Source of the DNA: Mycolicibacterium fluoranthenivorans
GTDB lineage: Bacteria; Actinomycetota; Actinomycetes; Mycobacteriales; Mycobacteriaceae
Assembly (NCBI RefSeq): GCF_011758805.1
Contig: NZ_JAANOW010000005.1
Coordinates: 62,001 to 126,000 of the forward strand
Length of the DNA stretch: 64,000 nucleotides
Direction of reading: 5' to 3'
The notes under the pieces were generated by a model. That model saw nothing but the letters and a program-made list of their open reading frames with translations, had not been told where the DNA came from and made no database searches. Position numbers and translations under genes: made by a program. This document shows, in pieces, positions 42,524-50,403 of this stretch. The first letter of the stretch is position 1, and each line of letters starts with the position of its first letter.

Positions 42524-43554
42524 TTCGTCTGAGTCCCTTCGGATTCGGCCGCCGCAGAGTCGGCGGCGTTGATGATGTCGGTGACGACCTGCTGCACGGT
42601 CCCGGCTTTCGTCGCCTTGTTGAGGGTGGTGACGGCGTCCTGCAGTTCGACGTCGTCGACATCGGCGGGGCTGTTCAGGCCGGTCCGGCCGACGAGACCA
42701 CCGACGACCAGGAGCTGCTGCTCGGGTGTCGTGACGTCGGCGCCGACGAGCAGTTGGTTGAGGCGGTCCTGCCACTTCTTCCTGGATCCGTCGCTCAGCT
42801 GCTTCTGCTCGGTGGTTTTCCCGGGTTCGGTGATGTCGCCTTCGACGACGGTGGCTTCGCGGGCCCGATCCCGGATCGTGGAGCCACCGCGGCCGCCGCG
42901 CTCAGCGCGCGGGACGGGGGTGCCGTCGGAGTCGATGACCGTGGGGTCATCGCTGCCCTCCAGTTCGATGCCGGCGAAGTCCGCGGGGAACGCCTTGCGC
43001 CAGCACGCCGCCTCCGCGCGCACCGACAACTGGTTGCACGGCGACTTCTTCCACATCGGCGTGAGCTCACCGCGGCCGGAGAACTGGGCGAACTCTTCGA
43101 ACAGCACCGTGGTGGCCACCGGTGTGTCTGCGATGCGCAGCACGTACTGCGCGGCCACCGGGGTGCCCTTGAACACCTGCCGCCAGTCCCCGTCCTCCCC
43201 CGCCCACACCGCCGGGTCGTGGGCGACCTTCACCCCGGCTTTCGCTGCGGCGCGCATCCCGATCAGCCGGAACCCGTCGATCGCCGTCTGGATGGACTGC
43301 TTCACCACACGCCGGGTCTCCAGGCGGGTGTTGCCGTTCTCCATCTCCACGCGGACCTTCACATCGGTCTCGCGGGGGATCATGTAGATCTGGCGGGCGA
43401 ACGGGTCCAGCCCGGACCGCTTGCATATGTGGAAGAACAGATTGAGCTCTGCGGGTTCGGCGGATTCGATGCCGACCTGGCGGAGCATCGCGATTTCCTG
43501 ATCACTCCACGACGTCTTGTAGTCGCCGGTGGTGGCGATCTCGGTGCTGGTCAT
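42520..43554 (-). CDS. recT: RecT-family single-strand annealing protein
   Basis: 344 residues from ATG 43554. RecT/Bet landmarks are NLFFHICKRSGLDPFARQIY near residue 38 and VKQSIQTAIDGFRLIGMRAA, then MWKKSPCNQLSVRAEAACWRK (here in two parts). The last 120 residues are an added charged tail. It anneals single strands produced by the exonuclease encoded next, giving phage recombination. Confidence 0.93.
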   Translation of the reverse strand: MTSTEIATTGDYKTSWSDQEIAMLRQVGIESAEPAELNLFFHICKRSGLDPFARQIYMIPRETDVKVRVEMENGNTRLETRRVVKQSIQTAIDGFRLIGMRAAAKAGVKVAHDPAVWAGEDGDWRQVFKGTPVAAQYVLRIADTPVATTVLFEEFAQFSGRGELTPMWKKSPCNQLSVRAEAACWRKAFPADFAGIELEGSDDPTVIDSDGTPVPRAERGGRGGSTIRDRAREATVVEGDITEPGKTTEQKQLSDGSRKKWQDRLNQLLVGADVTTPEQQLLVVGGLVGRTGLNSPADVDDVELQDAVTTLNKATKAGTVQQVVTDIINAADSAAAESEGTQTK

Positions 43555-44474
43555 GCGACTTCTTCCTGCGCTTTGGGGGGTTTCACGGCGTACAGGGCTA
43601 CGGCGCCGCGGCTGGGCTGACGGCGGGCGATCTTCACACCGTTGGTGGTGGCGAACTGCGAGTCGCCCATCAGGTCCAGGACGCGGGTCTTGGCGAACCG
43701 TTCCCGTTCCTCCGCAGCCTTTTTCGCCGCCACAGCCTCGTGATACTCAGCCGCGAGATCTTCGGGGATCGGGGCTTCGGATGCGGTGACGATGCCGGGG
43801 TGCTGGGACCGGACACACTCATAGGTGGGGACGGTGTTGTCCAGATCGGGTTCGACGCCGGCCTGCACGGACTCCCAGAACTCCAGGCACTTAGTGACGA
43901 TGTATGCACCAGTCGGCGGGTCGAACGGGATGGTGTAGAGACCTTCGTTCCAGAACGGGCCCAGCGCGAGCAGCTGCCCGGGGCGTTTGGTGAGGCCGGT
44001 GAACAGCATCTGCGCCTGGACCTGCGTCCAGTAGTCCTCGGGGCAGTCACCGGTGAAGTTGTCGCCCCACTTCTCCATGTCCGAAAGGTCGCGTGCGAGT
44101 TTGAATTCCACGCAGTGCTGCACCTTGTTTCGGGTGGCCCGACGGTCGAGTGTCGCCAGGACGGGGAACCCGAACTGTTCGGCGGGGATGACGAACTGCA
44201 GCTCCCCGCGGGACAGGGTCCAGCCGGGGTTGCGGGAGCGCCACCGGTTCGCCGCGGACGCCTCGTAGTCGTGCCCGACCTGGTAGATGTCCTTCGGCTC
44301 ACTCGGCGGCAGCGACCCGTTCATGCGGTGCCACAGCGAGTACGGCGACTCCCACCGTGAAACACCCAGGATGGCGGCGACTTTCGACGGGGTGATGCAC
44401 TGCAACCATTCGTCGGTGCCGGGTGCGATGTAGCCGGGCTGGCCGGGCCGGAAGACTCCTGCGGTGAGGGTCAT
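43551..44474 (-). CDS. YqaJ-type recombination exonuclease (RecE-like)
   Basis: 307 residues from ATG 44474. Lambda exonuclease-like core: WLQCITPSKVAAILGVSRW, GHDYEASAANRW, PVLATLDR and CVEFKLARD (catalytic Asp, Glu-x-Lys). The C-terminal 80 residues are helical. Overlaps recT by four bases, the standard two-gene system for double-strand break recombination. Confidence 0.93.
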   Translation of the reverse strand: MTLTAGVFRPGQPGYIAPGTDEWLQCITPSKVAAILGVSRWESPYSLWHRMNGSLPPSEPKDIYQVGHDYEASAANRWRSRNPGWTLSRGELQFVIPAEQFGFPVLATLDRRATRNKVQHCVEFKLARDLSDMEKWGDNFTGDCPEDYWTQVQAQMLFTGLTKRPGQLLALGPFWNEGLYTIPFDPPTGAYIVTKCLEFWESVQAGVEPDLDNTVPTYECVRSQHPGIVTASEAPIPEDLAAEYHEAVAAKKAAEERERFAKTRVLDLMGDSQFATTNGVKIARRQPSRGAVALYAVKPPKAQEEVA

Positions 44475-45256
44475 GATGCGACCTTCCGTTCTTGCTCCAG
44501 GTATCGCTCGATCTGCCGTTTCACGCTGGCCGGGTCGTCACGGTTGAGGCGCTCTGTGATCGCGTCGAGGCCGGTCACTAAGCAGTGGTCGCGCAGCTCC
44601 TCGTACTTCTCAGCGAAGGAGACGAAGCGATGGGCGTCGTGCTGCGGCTTGGCATTCGGGTCGTCGATGGTGTCGTCGTCCCACGCGATCGGCGGCGCCC
44701 AACCCTTCAGCTCAGCGAACCGGGCAGCCTTCCGACCCGGGCCCGGCACGTCCTGCAGCTCGTTGAACAACTCGTCGATCCGCCGGGCCCAACGCACCGT
44801 CACCTTGGTCTGCTGCCCCGAGGTGAGCGCAGCCAGCCGGCGCCTGTCGCAGCCGACCCGGGCGGCCAGCATCTCGGCCGACCACCCCATCCGCGCCAAT
44901 GCCTGGATACGGCGCTGCGAACCGATCACCGATATTTGGGCGCCGTCGGCGAGTATCGGGTCAAACACGCAGGCAGGCAACGGGATAGCGAGGATGATGG
45001 CTTCCGTTCGCCGCGACACCCGAGTGACGTTCGGGAGCGCCTGCAACGCCGCACGTGTCAGACCGGACAACGCTTCGATCCGCCGGTGCCCCATCCCCCG
45101 GGCGCGCAACCCTGCGACATGCTTCTGCACCGCGGCCGCGTCGACGTAGAAGCAATCCCACTTCCCGTAGGCCATGAGCCGTCGCCGCAAGCTGGCCCAG
45201 TGGGTGCTGCACAGTCCACGGGCGTGGACTTCCTCGTCGCACTTCGTGCACGTCAC
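44471..45256 (-). CDS. Helix-turn-helix protein with N-terminal zinc finger
   Basis: 261 residues from ATG 45256. The start is a Cys/His finger (CTKCDEEVHARGLCSTHW). There are two helix-turn-helix units: GMGHRRIEALSGLTRAALQ near residue 55 and GWSAEMLAARVGCDRRRLAA near residue 123. This type occurs in many actinophage early regions and may regulate transcription or mark a DNA site. Confidence 0.82.
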   Translation of the reverse strand: MTCTKCDEEVHARGLCSTHWASLRRRLMAYGKWDCFYVDAAAVQKHVAGLRARGMGHRRIEALSGLTRAALQALPNVTRVSRRTEAIILAIPLPACVFDPILADGAQISVIGSQRRIQALARMGWSAEMLAARVGCDRRRLAALTSGQQTKVTVRWARRIDELFNELQDVPGPGRKAARFAELKGWAPPIAWDDDTIDDPNAKPQHDAHRFVSFAEKYEELRDHCLVTGLDAITERLNRDDPASVKRQIERYLEQERKVAS

Positions 45257-45726
45257 GCTTGCACCGCTTCGGTGCCGAACTGGGGGCAGAAGACAGCGTT
45301 CGCGAGGGCGGCGAACTGGGCGGCATCGTTGCGGCCGATCTTCGGTTCTGCCCGGTCGATCGCGGTGACAATGTCGAACGGCGCCGCCCCGGCCAACAGG
45401 AGTTCACAGACACGGTGCCCGTTCGCGATGACGCCGGCCGATTTACCGTGGTCGTAGGTGAAGCCTTCAGCGGCGAGCACCGACAGGAACGCGGCATCGT
45501 CAGCTGCATCGGCGCGGGCCTCCGGGGTGGACAGCAGCACGAGGACGACACCGATCAGCGCGCCGATGCCCATGAGGCTGAGCGATCCGAGGCTGAAGAA
45601 CCAACGTGCAGCACGCCCTAACCGGGTGCGCGGCCGGCGACGCGACTGCGCGTCCCGCAGATCGAGCTCCTGAAGTACGCGCGGAATATCGATTCCGTTG
45701 AACGGGTAGCTACTCTTCTCGCTCAT
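45253..45726 (-). CDS. Membrane-anchored DUF732 protein with tape measure-like head
   Basis: 157 residues from ATG 45726 (ATGA overlap). Residues 9-26, FNGIDIPRVLQELDLRDA, match the tape measure C-terminus. A basic stretch (RRRPRTRLGRAAR) and one transmembrane segment (LGSLSLMGIGALIGVVLVLL, about residues 44-63) follow. The rest is a DUF732 domain, with VCELLLAGA and a final VFCPQF supplying its two Cys. DUF732 is a mycobacterial exported domain. Topology: motif inside, DUF732 outside. Confidence 0.85.
   Translation of the reverse strand: MSEKSSYPFNGIDIPRVLQELDLRDAQSRRRPRTRLGRAARWFFSLGSLSLMGIGALIGVVLVLLSTPEARADAADDAAFLSVLAAEGFTYDHGKSAGVIANGHRVCELLLAGAAPFDIVTAIDRAEPKIGRNDAAQFAALANAVFCPQFGTEAVQA
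45649..45702 (-). repeat. 54-bp segment shared with the tape measure gene (copy in DUF732 gene)
   Basis: It encodes residues 9-26 of the DUF732 protein. Partner copy at 10709-10762, about 47 of 54 bases identical by hand count and in the same reading frame. Confidence 0.85.
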
Positions 45727-45995
45727 GCTCCGACCGCCTTGACGTACAGCTTCGCGATGAAATGGAGCCACTCCACCGCGGCGTCCTTGTCGGATGCACG
45801 TAGGTAGGTCCCGGGAATAGTGAGGGCGTCAATCTCAGGGACCCCGCCGAAGATGACGATGCACCAGTCCTTTTTGATCAAGAACGCGGAGGCCACCCAG
45901 AACTTTCGGGCGTCTACGACCTGTATCCGCGGCCCGCTTGGCGTGTGCTGTTCACAGAGTTCGTAACCGACCTCGGTTACTGTGTTGGTTGACAT
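45723..45995 (-). CDS. Phage protein of unknown function
   Basis: 90 residues from ATG 45995, with GGAAGGA eight bases upstream. The open frame extends further upstream, but that part is not protein-like. IQVVDARKFWVASAFLIKKD and a C-terminal helix suggest a small alpha/beta fold. No family recognised. Confidence 0.66.
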   Translation of the reverse strand: MSTNTVTEVGYELCEQHTPSGPRIQVVDARKFWVASAFLIKKDWCIVIFGGVPEIDALTIPGTYLRASDKDAAVEWLHFIAKLYVKAVGA

Positions 45996-46068
45996 CGGAT
46001 GAGTCCTTCCAGTGGGTGATTCCGTTGTCGATGAGCCCGCTCCCGGCCTGTCCCCGGGGGTGGGCTTA

Positions 46069-46413
46069 CTACTTGGTGCGGGTGTGCTGCGGGAACATCT
46101 GGGACGCCGCAACGCAATTCGGCGGCAAGGGCGGTGGTTCGTCGGCTGGGAACTCGTCCTCGATGAGGCAGTCATGGCACGGACCAGACCGGCCATGCAC
46201 GAGGCATCCCCAGAACGGTTCGACTGTTGGGTGGGTCAGGACTGGGGCGAGGAAGTCGTCCGGGTCGGTTCCGAGGTCGTAGCCGGCCTCGATGAGCGCG
46301 TCACCGCGGCGCTGCGCATCCGACTTCGAGAACAGGCTGGCGATGTTGTCGAGCGCTTCGCACATCACACCAACGACGATGTCCCAGCCCGGACGAAACA
46401 CCCCGGCGCTCAC
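46069..46413 (-). CDS. Phage protein of unknown function
   Basis: 114 residues from GTG 46413 (GTGA overlap). GDALIEAGYDLGTDPDDFL in the middle and CLVHGRSGPCHDC, a possible metal site, in the second half. Unknown function. Confidence 0.66.
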   Translation of the reverse strand: MSAGVFRPGWDIVVGVMCEALDNIASLFSKSDAQRRGDALIEAGYDLGTDPDDFLAPVLTHPTVEPFWGCLVHGRSGPCHDCLIEDEFPADEPPPLPPNCVAASQMFPQHTRTK

Positions 46414-46694
46414 GACCGGCCGCCGTTCACGTCAAAGAGTCCTGGCACGTCAGCCTGAATTCCATCAGACGTAGCCACCCTGTTGGCGACACACGCACCG
46501 CCCACAACAGGAATCGCGAGTGGCCATAAAACGCCAACCGCAATCGGTAGGCCAAACTGGTGACCGTAATAGCAGTATTTGTGCGCGCTGCAGCTCGGAC
46601 ATTTGCCCATCAGGCGCAATCGGGTTGCAAACCCAATCAGTCCGCCGAGAAACAGGTACACGCCCACAATCAGCGCGACAACCAAAGCGCTCAT
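46410..46694 (-). CDS. Small membrane protein with Cys pair between two helices
   Basis: 94 residues from ATG 46694. Two hydrophobic segments (residues 4-24 and about 50-68) flank CPSCSAHKYCYYGHQ, which could bind zinc. It is one of three adjacent early membrane proteins. A superinfection-related role is possible but only inferred. Confidence 0.7.
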   Translation of the reverse strand: MSALVVALIVGVYLFLGGLIGFATRLRLMGKCPSCSAHKYCYYGHQFGLPIAVGVLWPLAIPVVGGACVANRVATSDGIQADVPGLFDVNGGRS

Positions 46695-46900
46695 GACCGT
46701 CCCCGCAGCTCGAACGGCCGGGGATCCTCATCAGCCGCGCGGTCCGCAGCATCCAGCACAGCCGACTCACGCGACCACGCCTCCGCCCACCGGCCGGCCA
46801 AGCCCCGTGCACGCTCCTGACTGCGGCCCCACCGCACAGCAGCCAGCAGGATCAGCACGAGCACGGTCAGCGGACCCCACAAATCAACGACCGCGGTCAT
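46691..46900 (-). CDS. Small membrane protein
   Basis: 69 residues from ATG 46900. One N-terminal transmembrane segment (LWGPLTVLVLILLAAVRW), then a charged helical tail. Coupled (ATGA) to both neighbours. Unknown function. Confidence 0.68.
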   Translation of the reverse strand: MTAVVDLWGPLTVLVLILLAAVRWGRSQERARGLAGRWAEAWSRESAVLDAADRAADEDPRPFELRGRS

Positions 46901-47169
46901 GACGCCCGCCTCGCCCTCGACCGAGACGAAAGCCCATCCAAGATCGACACCGCCGGCCGCTCATCACCCGAAGACGGCCCGGCATGCTGATTACGCGACG
47001 ACAACCACGCCTCGACATCCTCATCAGTCATCCGCCACACCCCCCGACTGATCCGCTTACCCGGAATCTCCCCCGAAGCCAGACGCCGCTTCAACCAACG
47101 AACACCGTCCTTCCAACCAGCCGGAAGATGCTCAGCAGCAACCTGTTCCAGTGAATACGACTGCTTCAT
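46897..47169 (-). CDS. xis: Excisionase-like helix-turn-helix protein
   Basis: 90 residues from ATG 47169. The first 60 residues form a MerR/Xis winged helix: SLEQVAAEHLPAGWKDGVRW, then GKRISRGVWRMTDEDVEAWL. The C-terminus is basic and disordered. As the only small recombination-directionality-like protein in the window it is the best excisionase candidate. A transcription regulator is the alternative. Confidence 0.72.
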   Translation of the reverse strand: MKQSYSLEQVAAEHLPAGWKDGVRWLKRRLASGEIPGKRISRGVWRMTDEDVEAWLSSRNQHAGPSSGDERPAVSILDGLSSRSRARRAS

Positions 47170-47486
47170 GAGACCCGCCGAGCCGCAACGATTTCGAATG
47201 GATCGGGGTTAGCGAGATCGAGACCCATTTGGTCTGCGAGGTACGGCAAGCAGAAGTCCAGATCGCGACTGCCGGTAGCAGCCGCCGCTTCCGAGGCACG
47301 ACGCCGCCCGGCCTGGATAGCCAAAGCTGACACATTCCCCTCGGTTGCGACGAACGCTTCGGGGTAGCCGGTCAGGATCGACAAACCTAGCGTCGAGAAC
47401 ATCGGCTCACCGTTGATCAACGTTGCGACAGTGCGCCATTCACGCCCGTCGTCCGGAACGTGCGGCAGCATCTGTGGGCTGTTCAT
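47166..47486 (-). CDS. Phage protein of unknown function
   Basis: 106 residues from ATG 47486. LINGEPMFSTLGLSILTGYP near residue 24 and LDFCLPYLADQMG near the end. This resembles regulatory-region proteins in related actinophages, without a known role. Confidence 0.65.
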   Translation of the reverse strand: MNSPQMLPHVPDDGREWRTVATLINGEPMFSTLGLSILTGYPEAFVATEGNVSALAIQAGRRRASEAAAATGSRDLDFCLPYLADQMGLDLANPDPFEIVAARRVS

Positions 47487-48289
47487 GCGGCCTGCTCCTT
47501 GGCGACCAGGCGTGCGATGGCCTCGGCACCCTGCGGCGTGATCTTCAAGGTGTGCATCACCTCGGAACCACGGAACCGCGGCGCCTCATGGACCTCGACC
47601 CTGCGGAAGTACCTCTTCTTGTCGGATTTCTCGCTGTATCGATTGCGAGTGACCTTCTTCTGCTCCTTCTCCGACCATCGCGAGTCGGATTGGCAGTAGA
47701 TCCAGTCTTTTTCGATGAGAAGTTGGCGCAGCCACTTCTCAGTGACTCCATTTGTCGAAGCAACAGTGGAGAACGAAAGGAGGTCTGCATCGGTGACGTA
47801 GGTGTCGACATACGACACCTTCGGTGCATCAGTCGTATTCTTCTGCTCCAACTGGAAGATTCGCGCGTCACGCGCCTCCAGCGTCTTCATCGCCTCGGCA
47901 TATCCGGCTGCCATCAACTCAGGACCGGCAAGGGCGGGTTGTGCGTTGAAAGATCCGGTCCGGCGAACCTCAGGGAGGAGCGTTCCAGTGACCCAGCGAC
48001 GGAAGGTGATGGCTTCTGGCTTGTCGCTGCGAAAGATGACCTCGTACATGCCCGATTCGTTGACGAGAGTTGCATGCTGGATGCGACCCTTCGCGTCCGC
48101 GATGGGGTAAGCGTGCCTTAGGGCATCAGAGTCGAGACGCTGAGCGACGACGCTCGGATTGCTCAGGCTGAGCACCTTGCACAGATCGGCGAGCACGAAC
48201 TCTGGATATCCGTCGATGACGACGACGCGTACCTGGGTGTCTCCGTAGTTGAACGGAACGAGCGATCCCTTACCATTGAGTTCTGACAC
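47483..48289 (-). CDS. Phage antirepressor (BRO-N and KilAC)
   Basis: 268 residues from GTG 48289, with GAGAGGA nine bases upstream; the frame is open further upstream. N-terminal BRO domain: VVVIDGYPEFVLADLCKVLS, then ESGMYEVIFRSDKPEA. C-terminal KilAC-type domain ends in HTLKITPQGAEAIARLVA. Antirepressors of this type oppose the CI-like repressor on induction. It is the third gene of the leftward early operon. Confidence 0.92.
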   Translation of the reverse strand: MSELNGKGSLVPFNYGDTQVRVVVIDGYPEFVLADLCKVLSLSNPSVVAQRLDSDALRHAYPIADAKGRIQHATLVNESGMYEVIFRSDKPEAITFRRWVTGTLLPEVRRTGSFNAQPALAGPELMAAGYAEAMKTLEARDARIFQLEQKNTTDAPKVSYVDTYVTDADLLSFSTVASTNGVTEKWLRQLLIEKDWIYCQSDSRWSEKEQKKVTRNRYSEKSDKKRYFRRVEVHEAPRFRGSEVMHTLKITPQGAEAIARLVAKEQAA

Positions 48290-48314
48290 TGAGCTTTCCT
48301 CTCGGTTGTCGGTG

Positions 48315-48347
48315 GCCCTCACCCCTAGCCGGGTGGGGGCTTCTTTT
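48315..48347 (+). terminator. Intrinsic terminator acting on plus-strand transcripts
   Basis: GCCCTCACCC (48315-48324) pairs with GGGTGGGGGC (48331-48340) around loop CTAGCC, followed by TTCTTTT. It lies between the GIY-YIG and antirepressor genes, which are both on minus, so the orientation would stop antisense RNA. Confidence 0.65.
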
Positions 48348-48349
48348 GA

Positions 48350-48757
48350 TCAGGCGGTCTGAAGATCGGGAATCTGCACGGGGATGTCGTGGCCGAAACG
48401 AAAGCGGTAGTGGCGCCCGAGTTTTTCAAGGCGCTTGAGCCGCGATGGAGTCATCGGTTCGGAGAGGTTCGTAGACGCAGTGACGTAGTCGACGTACTCA
48501 GCTGCGGTCCAGTTCTCACGACTTCCGCGGCCAAACAGATTCCAACGAGGCTTCTCGGCGCGGATCGCTGCATTCTCGGCAGCACGGCCACTCCACTTGT
48601 CGGCATACACCTTGCTGACCACCCGGCGCGCCTGGTATGCCCACCACGAGTTCAGCTCGTGGGACTTCAGCCGGCCAAAGAGATTGACGGTGCAACCCAC
48701 ATAGATGAGCTGGTCGTTTTCGTCGTACACCCGATAGACGTAGTGCGGGGCCATCAC
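48350..48757 (-). CDS. GIY-YIG endonuclease
   Basis: 135 residues from GTG 48757 (GTGA overlap); ATG 48754 is possible. HYVYRVYDENDQLIYVGCTV gives the GIY-YIG pair, followed by GRLKSH and the catalytic Glu in AENAAIRAEKPRWN. The second half is basic. It is probably a mobile nuclease placed inside the lysogeny switch. Confidence 0.88.
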   Translation of the reverse strand: MMAPHYVYRVYDENDQLIYVGCTVNLFGRLKSHELNSWWAYQARRVVSKVYADKWSGRAAENAAIRAEKPRWNLFGRGSRENWTAAEYVDYVTASTNLSEPMTPSRLKRLEKLGRHYRFRFGHDIPVQIPDLQTA

Positions 48758-49059
48758 GCCACCACCCCAGAGCGTCGCTCACGAGGCTCGTAGGCGGTAT
48801 CAACATCAGTGGGGTGGATTCCGAGCGCCTCCGCTATCGCGGCCAGCATCTGAGTGCTGGCGCGCCGGTGCCCGAGCTCGATCGCTGAAATCGTCCCCCG
48901 GTCAACCTTGAGCCCCAGTTCCTCATTGATGTGGTCGCAGATGGCCTGCAATGTGAGCCCCTTGGCCTTCCGGAGGGTCGCGATCGTGACCATCGGGATT
49001 GGCACCGCCGGCCTTTGCTTGGCGTACCGACCGGACTTGATCGGAGTTGGCTTGGGCAT
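48754..49059 (-). CDS. Cro-like helix-turn-helix regulator
   Basis: 101 residues from ATG 49059. XRE fold: VTIATLRKAKGLTLQAICDH, then GTISAIELGHRRASTQMLAA. It is divergent from the repressor with about 170 bases between the two starts, as in a CI/Cro pair. First gene of the early leftward operon. Confidence 0.88.
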   Translation of the reverse strand: MPKPTPIKSGRYAKQRPAVPIPMVTIATLRKAKGLTLQAICDHINEELGLKVDRGTISAIELGHRRASTQMLAAIAEALGIHPTDVDTAYEPRERRSGVVA

Positions 49060-49228
49060 GAAGCCAAGAGTACGGCAAACATTGGCTCTCGTCCAGCGTT
49101 TGGTGTGGATTACATCGGTTTAGATGCGGAAGAACATTGGCGTAACTAAATGCGCAGGTAGAACTACATCTGTGATGTTTGCCAAGCGTGGGTATTGTTT
49201 GCCAAAGTTTTCGGGCATTGTTGGCCGC
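49060..49228. promoter_or_regulatory. Immunity operator region with repeated TGTTTGCCAA-type sites
   Basis: 169 bases between divergent regulators. TGTTTGCCAA occurs at 49176-49185 and 49196-49205. The reverse complement form GGCAAACATTGGC lies at 49074-49086, AACATTGGC at 49133-49141 and a weaker TGTTGGCC at 49219-49226. Sites flank both starts, so both promoters could be controlled. I cannot place the -10 boxes with confidence. Confidence 0.65.
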
Positions 49229-49996
49229 ATGGAATCAGGTATGGATTGGGAGCGGCTCGGCAGATTCGTCAGAGATGCTCGCGGTACCCGCTCCCAGAAG
49301 GACATCAGTGACAACGGGGGTCCGTCGGACGAGACGATCAGCAAGATCGAACACGGAAAATGGCGCCCGAAACGTAGCGTCGCCGATACCCTGGGCAAGC
49401 TCGAGACTGCTTTTCAATGGGCCCCCGGGAGCGCCGACTTAGTACTACGCGGGGGCGTCCCAATCGTGCGTACTGGGGGCACCGCTGATGATCGCGGGCC
49501 GAATATGTCCGATGAGTTCGAGGCGGTTAAGACCGAGGCGCTACGGCAGCTCGCCGAGCGCGACCGGACGGTCGACATCCAGACACGCAAGTTGGTTGAC
49601 CTGTGGCGTCAGGCGCGCCCACTTTCACAGCCAGACATCTTCCTAGCCACGAGCGACATCGACGGACTAACTGATGCCGCGGTCAGCTTGGCCCGTGAGG
49701 TGTCGTCCTATGCGGAGCAGGCAGTTGGCGGTTACTCACGCATGCAGGCATTGGCGCAGGCCCGAGTGGATGAGATCGATCGGGAATCGGGACAGCAGCG
49801 GTTTTTCGAACCGAAGGAGAAGAGTGATGTCGTGGAAACTGAAGCGTCGACGGGAGCATCGACGGAAGGCGACAAAGCCGAGGAGGAGTTACTGAACGAG
49901 GCGGAACGGGCGCGTAACCTCCGACGCCTGCAAGCTCGACTCTCTCCAAACGCCGTACCCGTCGAGGACACCGATGACAGCCGTGATCACGGATGA
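49229..49996 (+). CDS. CI-like immunity repressor
   Basis: 255 residues from ATG 49229; an upstream ATG at 49124 would read through the operators. The N-terminus is an XRE-type helix-turn-helix (WERLGRFVRDARGTRSQKDI, SDETISKIEHGKWRPKRSV). The rest is helical, without a visible LexA-type peptidase domain, so induction probably uses the antirepressor rather than RecA-driven cleavage. It faces the Cro-like gene across the operators. ATG 49241 is another possible start. Confidence 0.85.
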   Translation: MESGMDWERLGRFVRDARGTRSQKDISDNGGPSDETISKIEHGKWRPKRSVADTLGKLETAFQWAPGSADLVLRGGVPIVRTGGTADDRGPNMSDEFEAVKTEALRQLAERDRTVDIQTRKLVDLWRQARPLSQPDIFLATSDIDGLTDAAVSLAREVSSYAEQAVGGYSRMQALAQARVDEIDRESGQQRFFEPKEKSDVVETEASTGASTEGDKAEEELLNEAERARNLRRLQARLSPNAVPVEDTDDSRDHG

Positions 49997-50092
49997 GGGC
50001 CACGTCTGCACCGGGTAGTGGTCGAGGCGATTAGCCAACTCCCTCCGAAGCACGTGGATGCTGGGTTGGCGTTGGATGCGAGGCGCGCCCAT
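49889..50092 (-). CDS. Small gene antisense to the repressor 3' end
   Basis: 67 residues from ATG 50092, with AAGGGGGAA about seven bases upstream. HVLRRELANRLDHYPVQTWP followed by VITAVIGVLDGYG looks like a genuine small actinophage protein of a helical type. The last 108 bases overlap the repressor gene on the opposite strand, so its transcript would be antisense to repressor mRNA. Confidence 0.5.
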   Translation of the reverse strand: MGAPRIQRQPSIHVLRRELANRLDHYPVQTWPSSVITAVIGVLDGYGVWRESSLQASEVTRPFRLVQ

Positions 50093-50403
50093 CAGAGATT
50101 CCCCCTTGCTGTGGGTGCGACTAACTCCCCCGCAGGTCGTCGCGTCAAGACATGGTTTGCGAAAGCGTTGCCTTGCTGGCTGTTTAGCAAAGATGACAGC
50201 GCCTGATGTCAGACTTTGCCCTAGCAACAGTTCGCTTCGCTAGCAGTATGGGTCACAAACACGGAACCCGCACCGAGTGCCTGTAAGGTTCCTGCGGTTT
50301 CAGTCGAAAACACCTGTGCGAATAACGGGTTCCGCAGTTTGGACTCAGTCCAGGATGGCGTTCGGCCCGTCGTCTGTTCGGATGACATTCGAGCGGGCGC
50401 CTG
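50093..50403. other. Gap without a convincing gene
   Basis: About 310 bases. It contains short inverted sequences such as CTAGCAACAG near 50221 against CTAGCAG near 50238, and probably holds the promoters of the flanking small minus gene and the plus-strand secreted gene. No protein-like frame. Confidence 0.5.
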
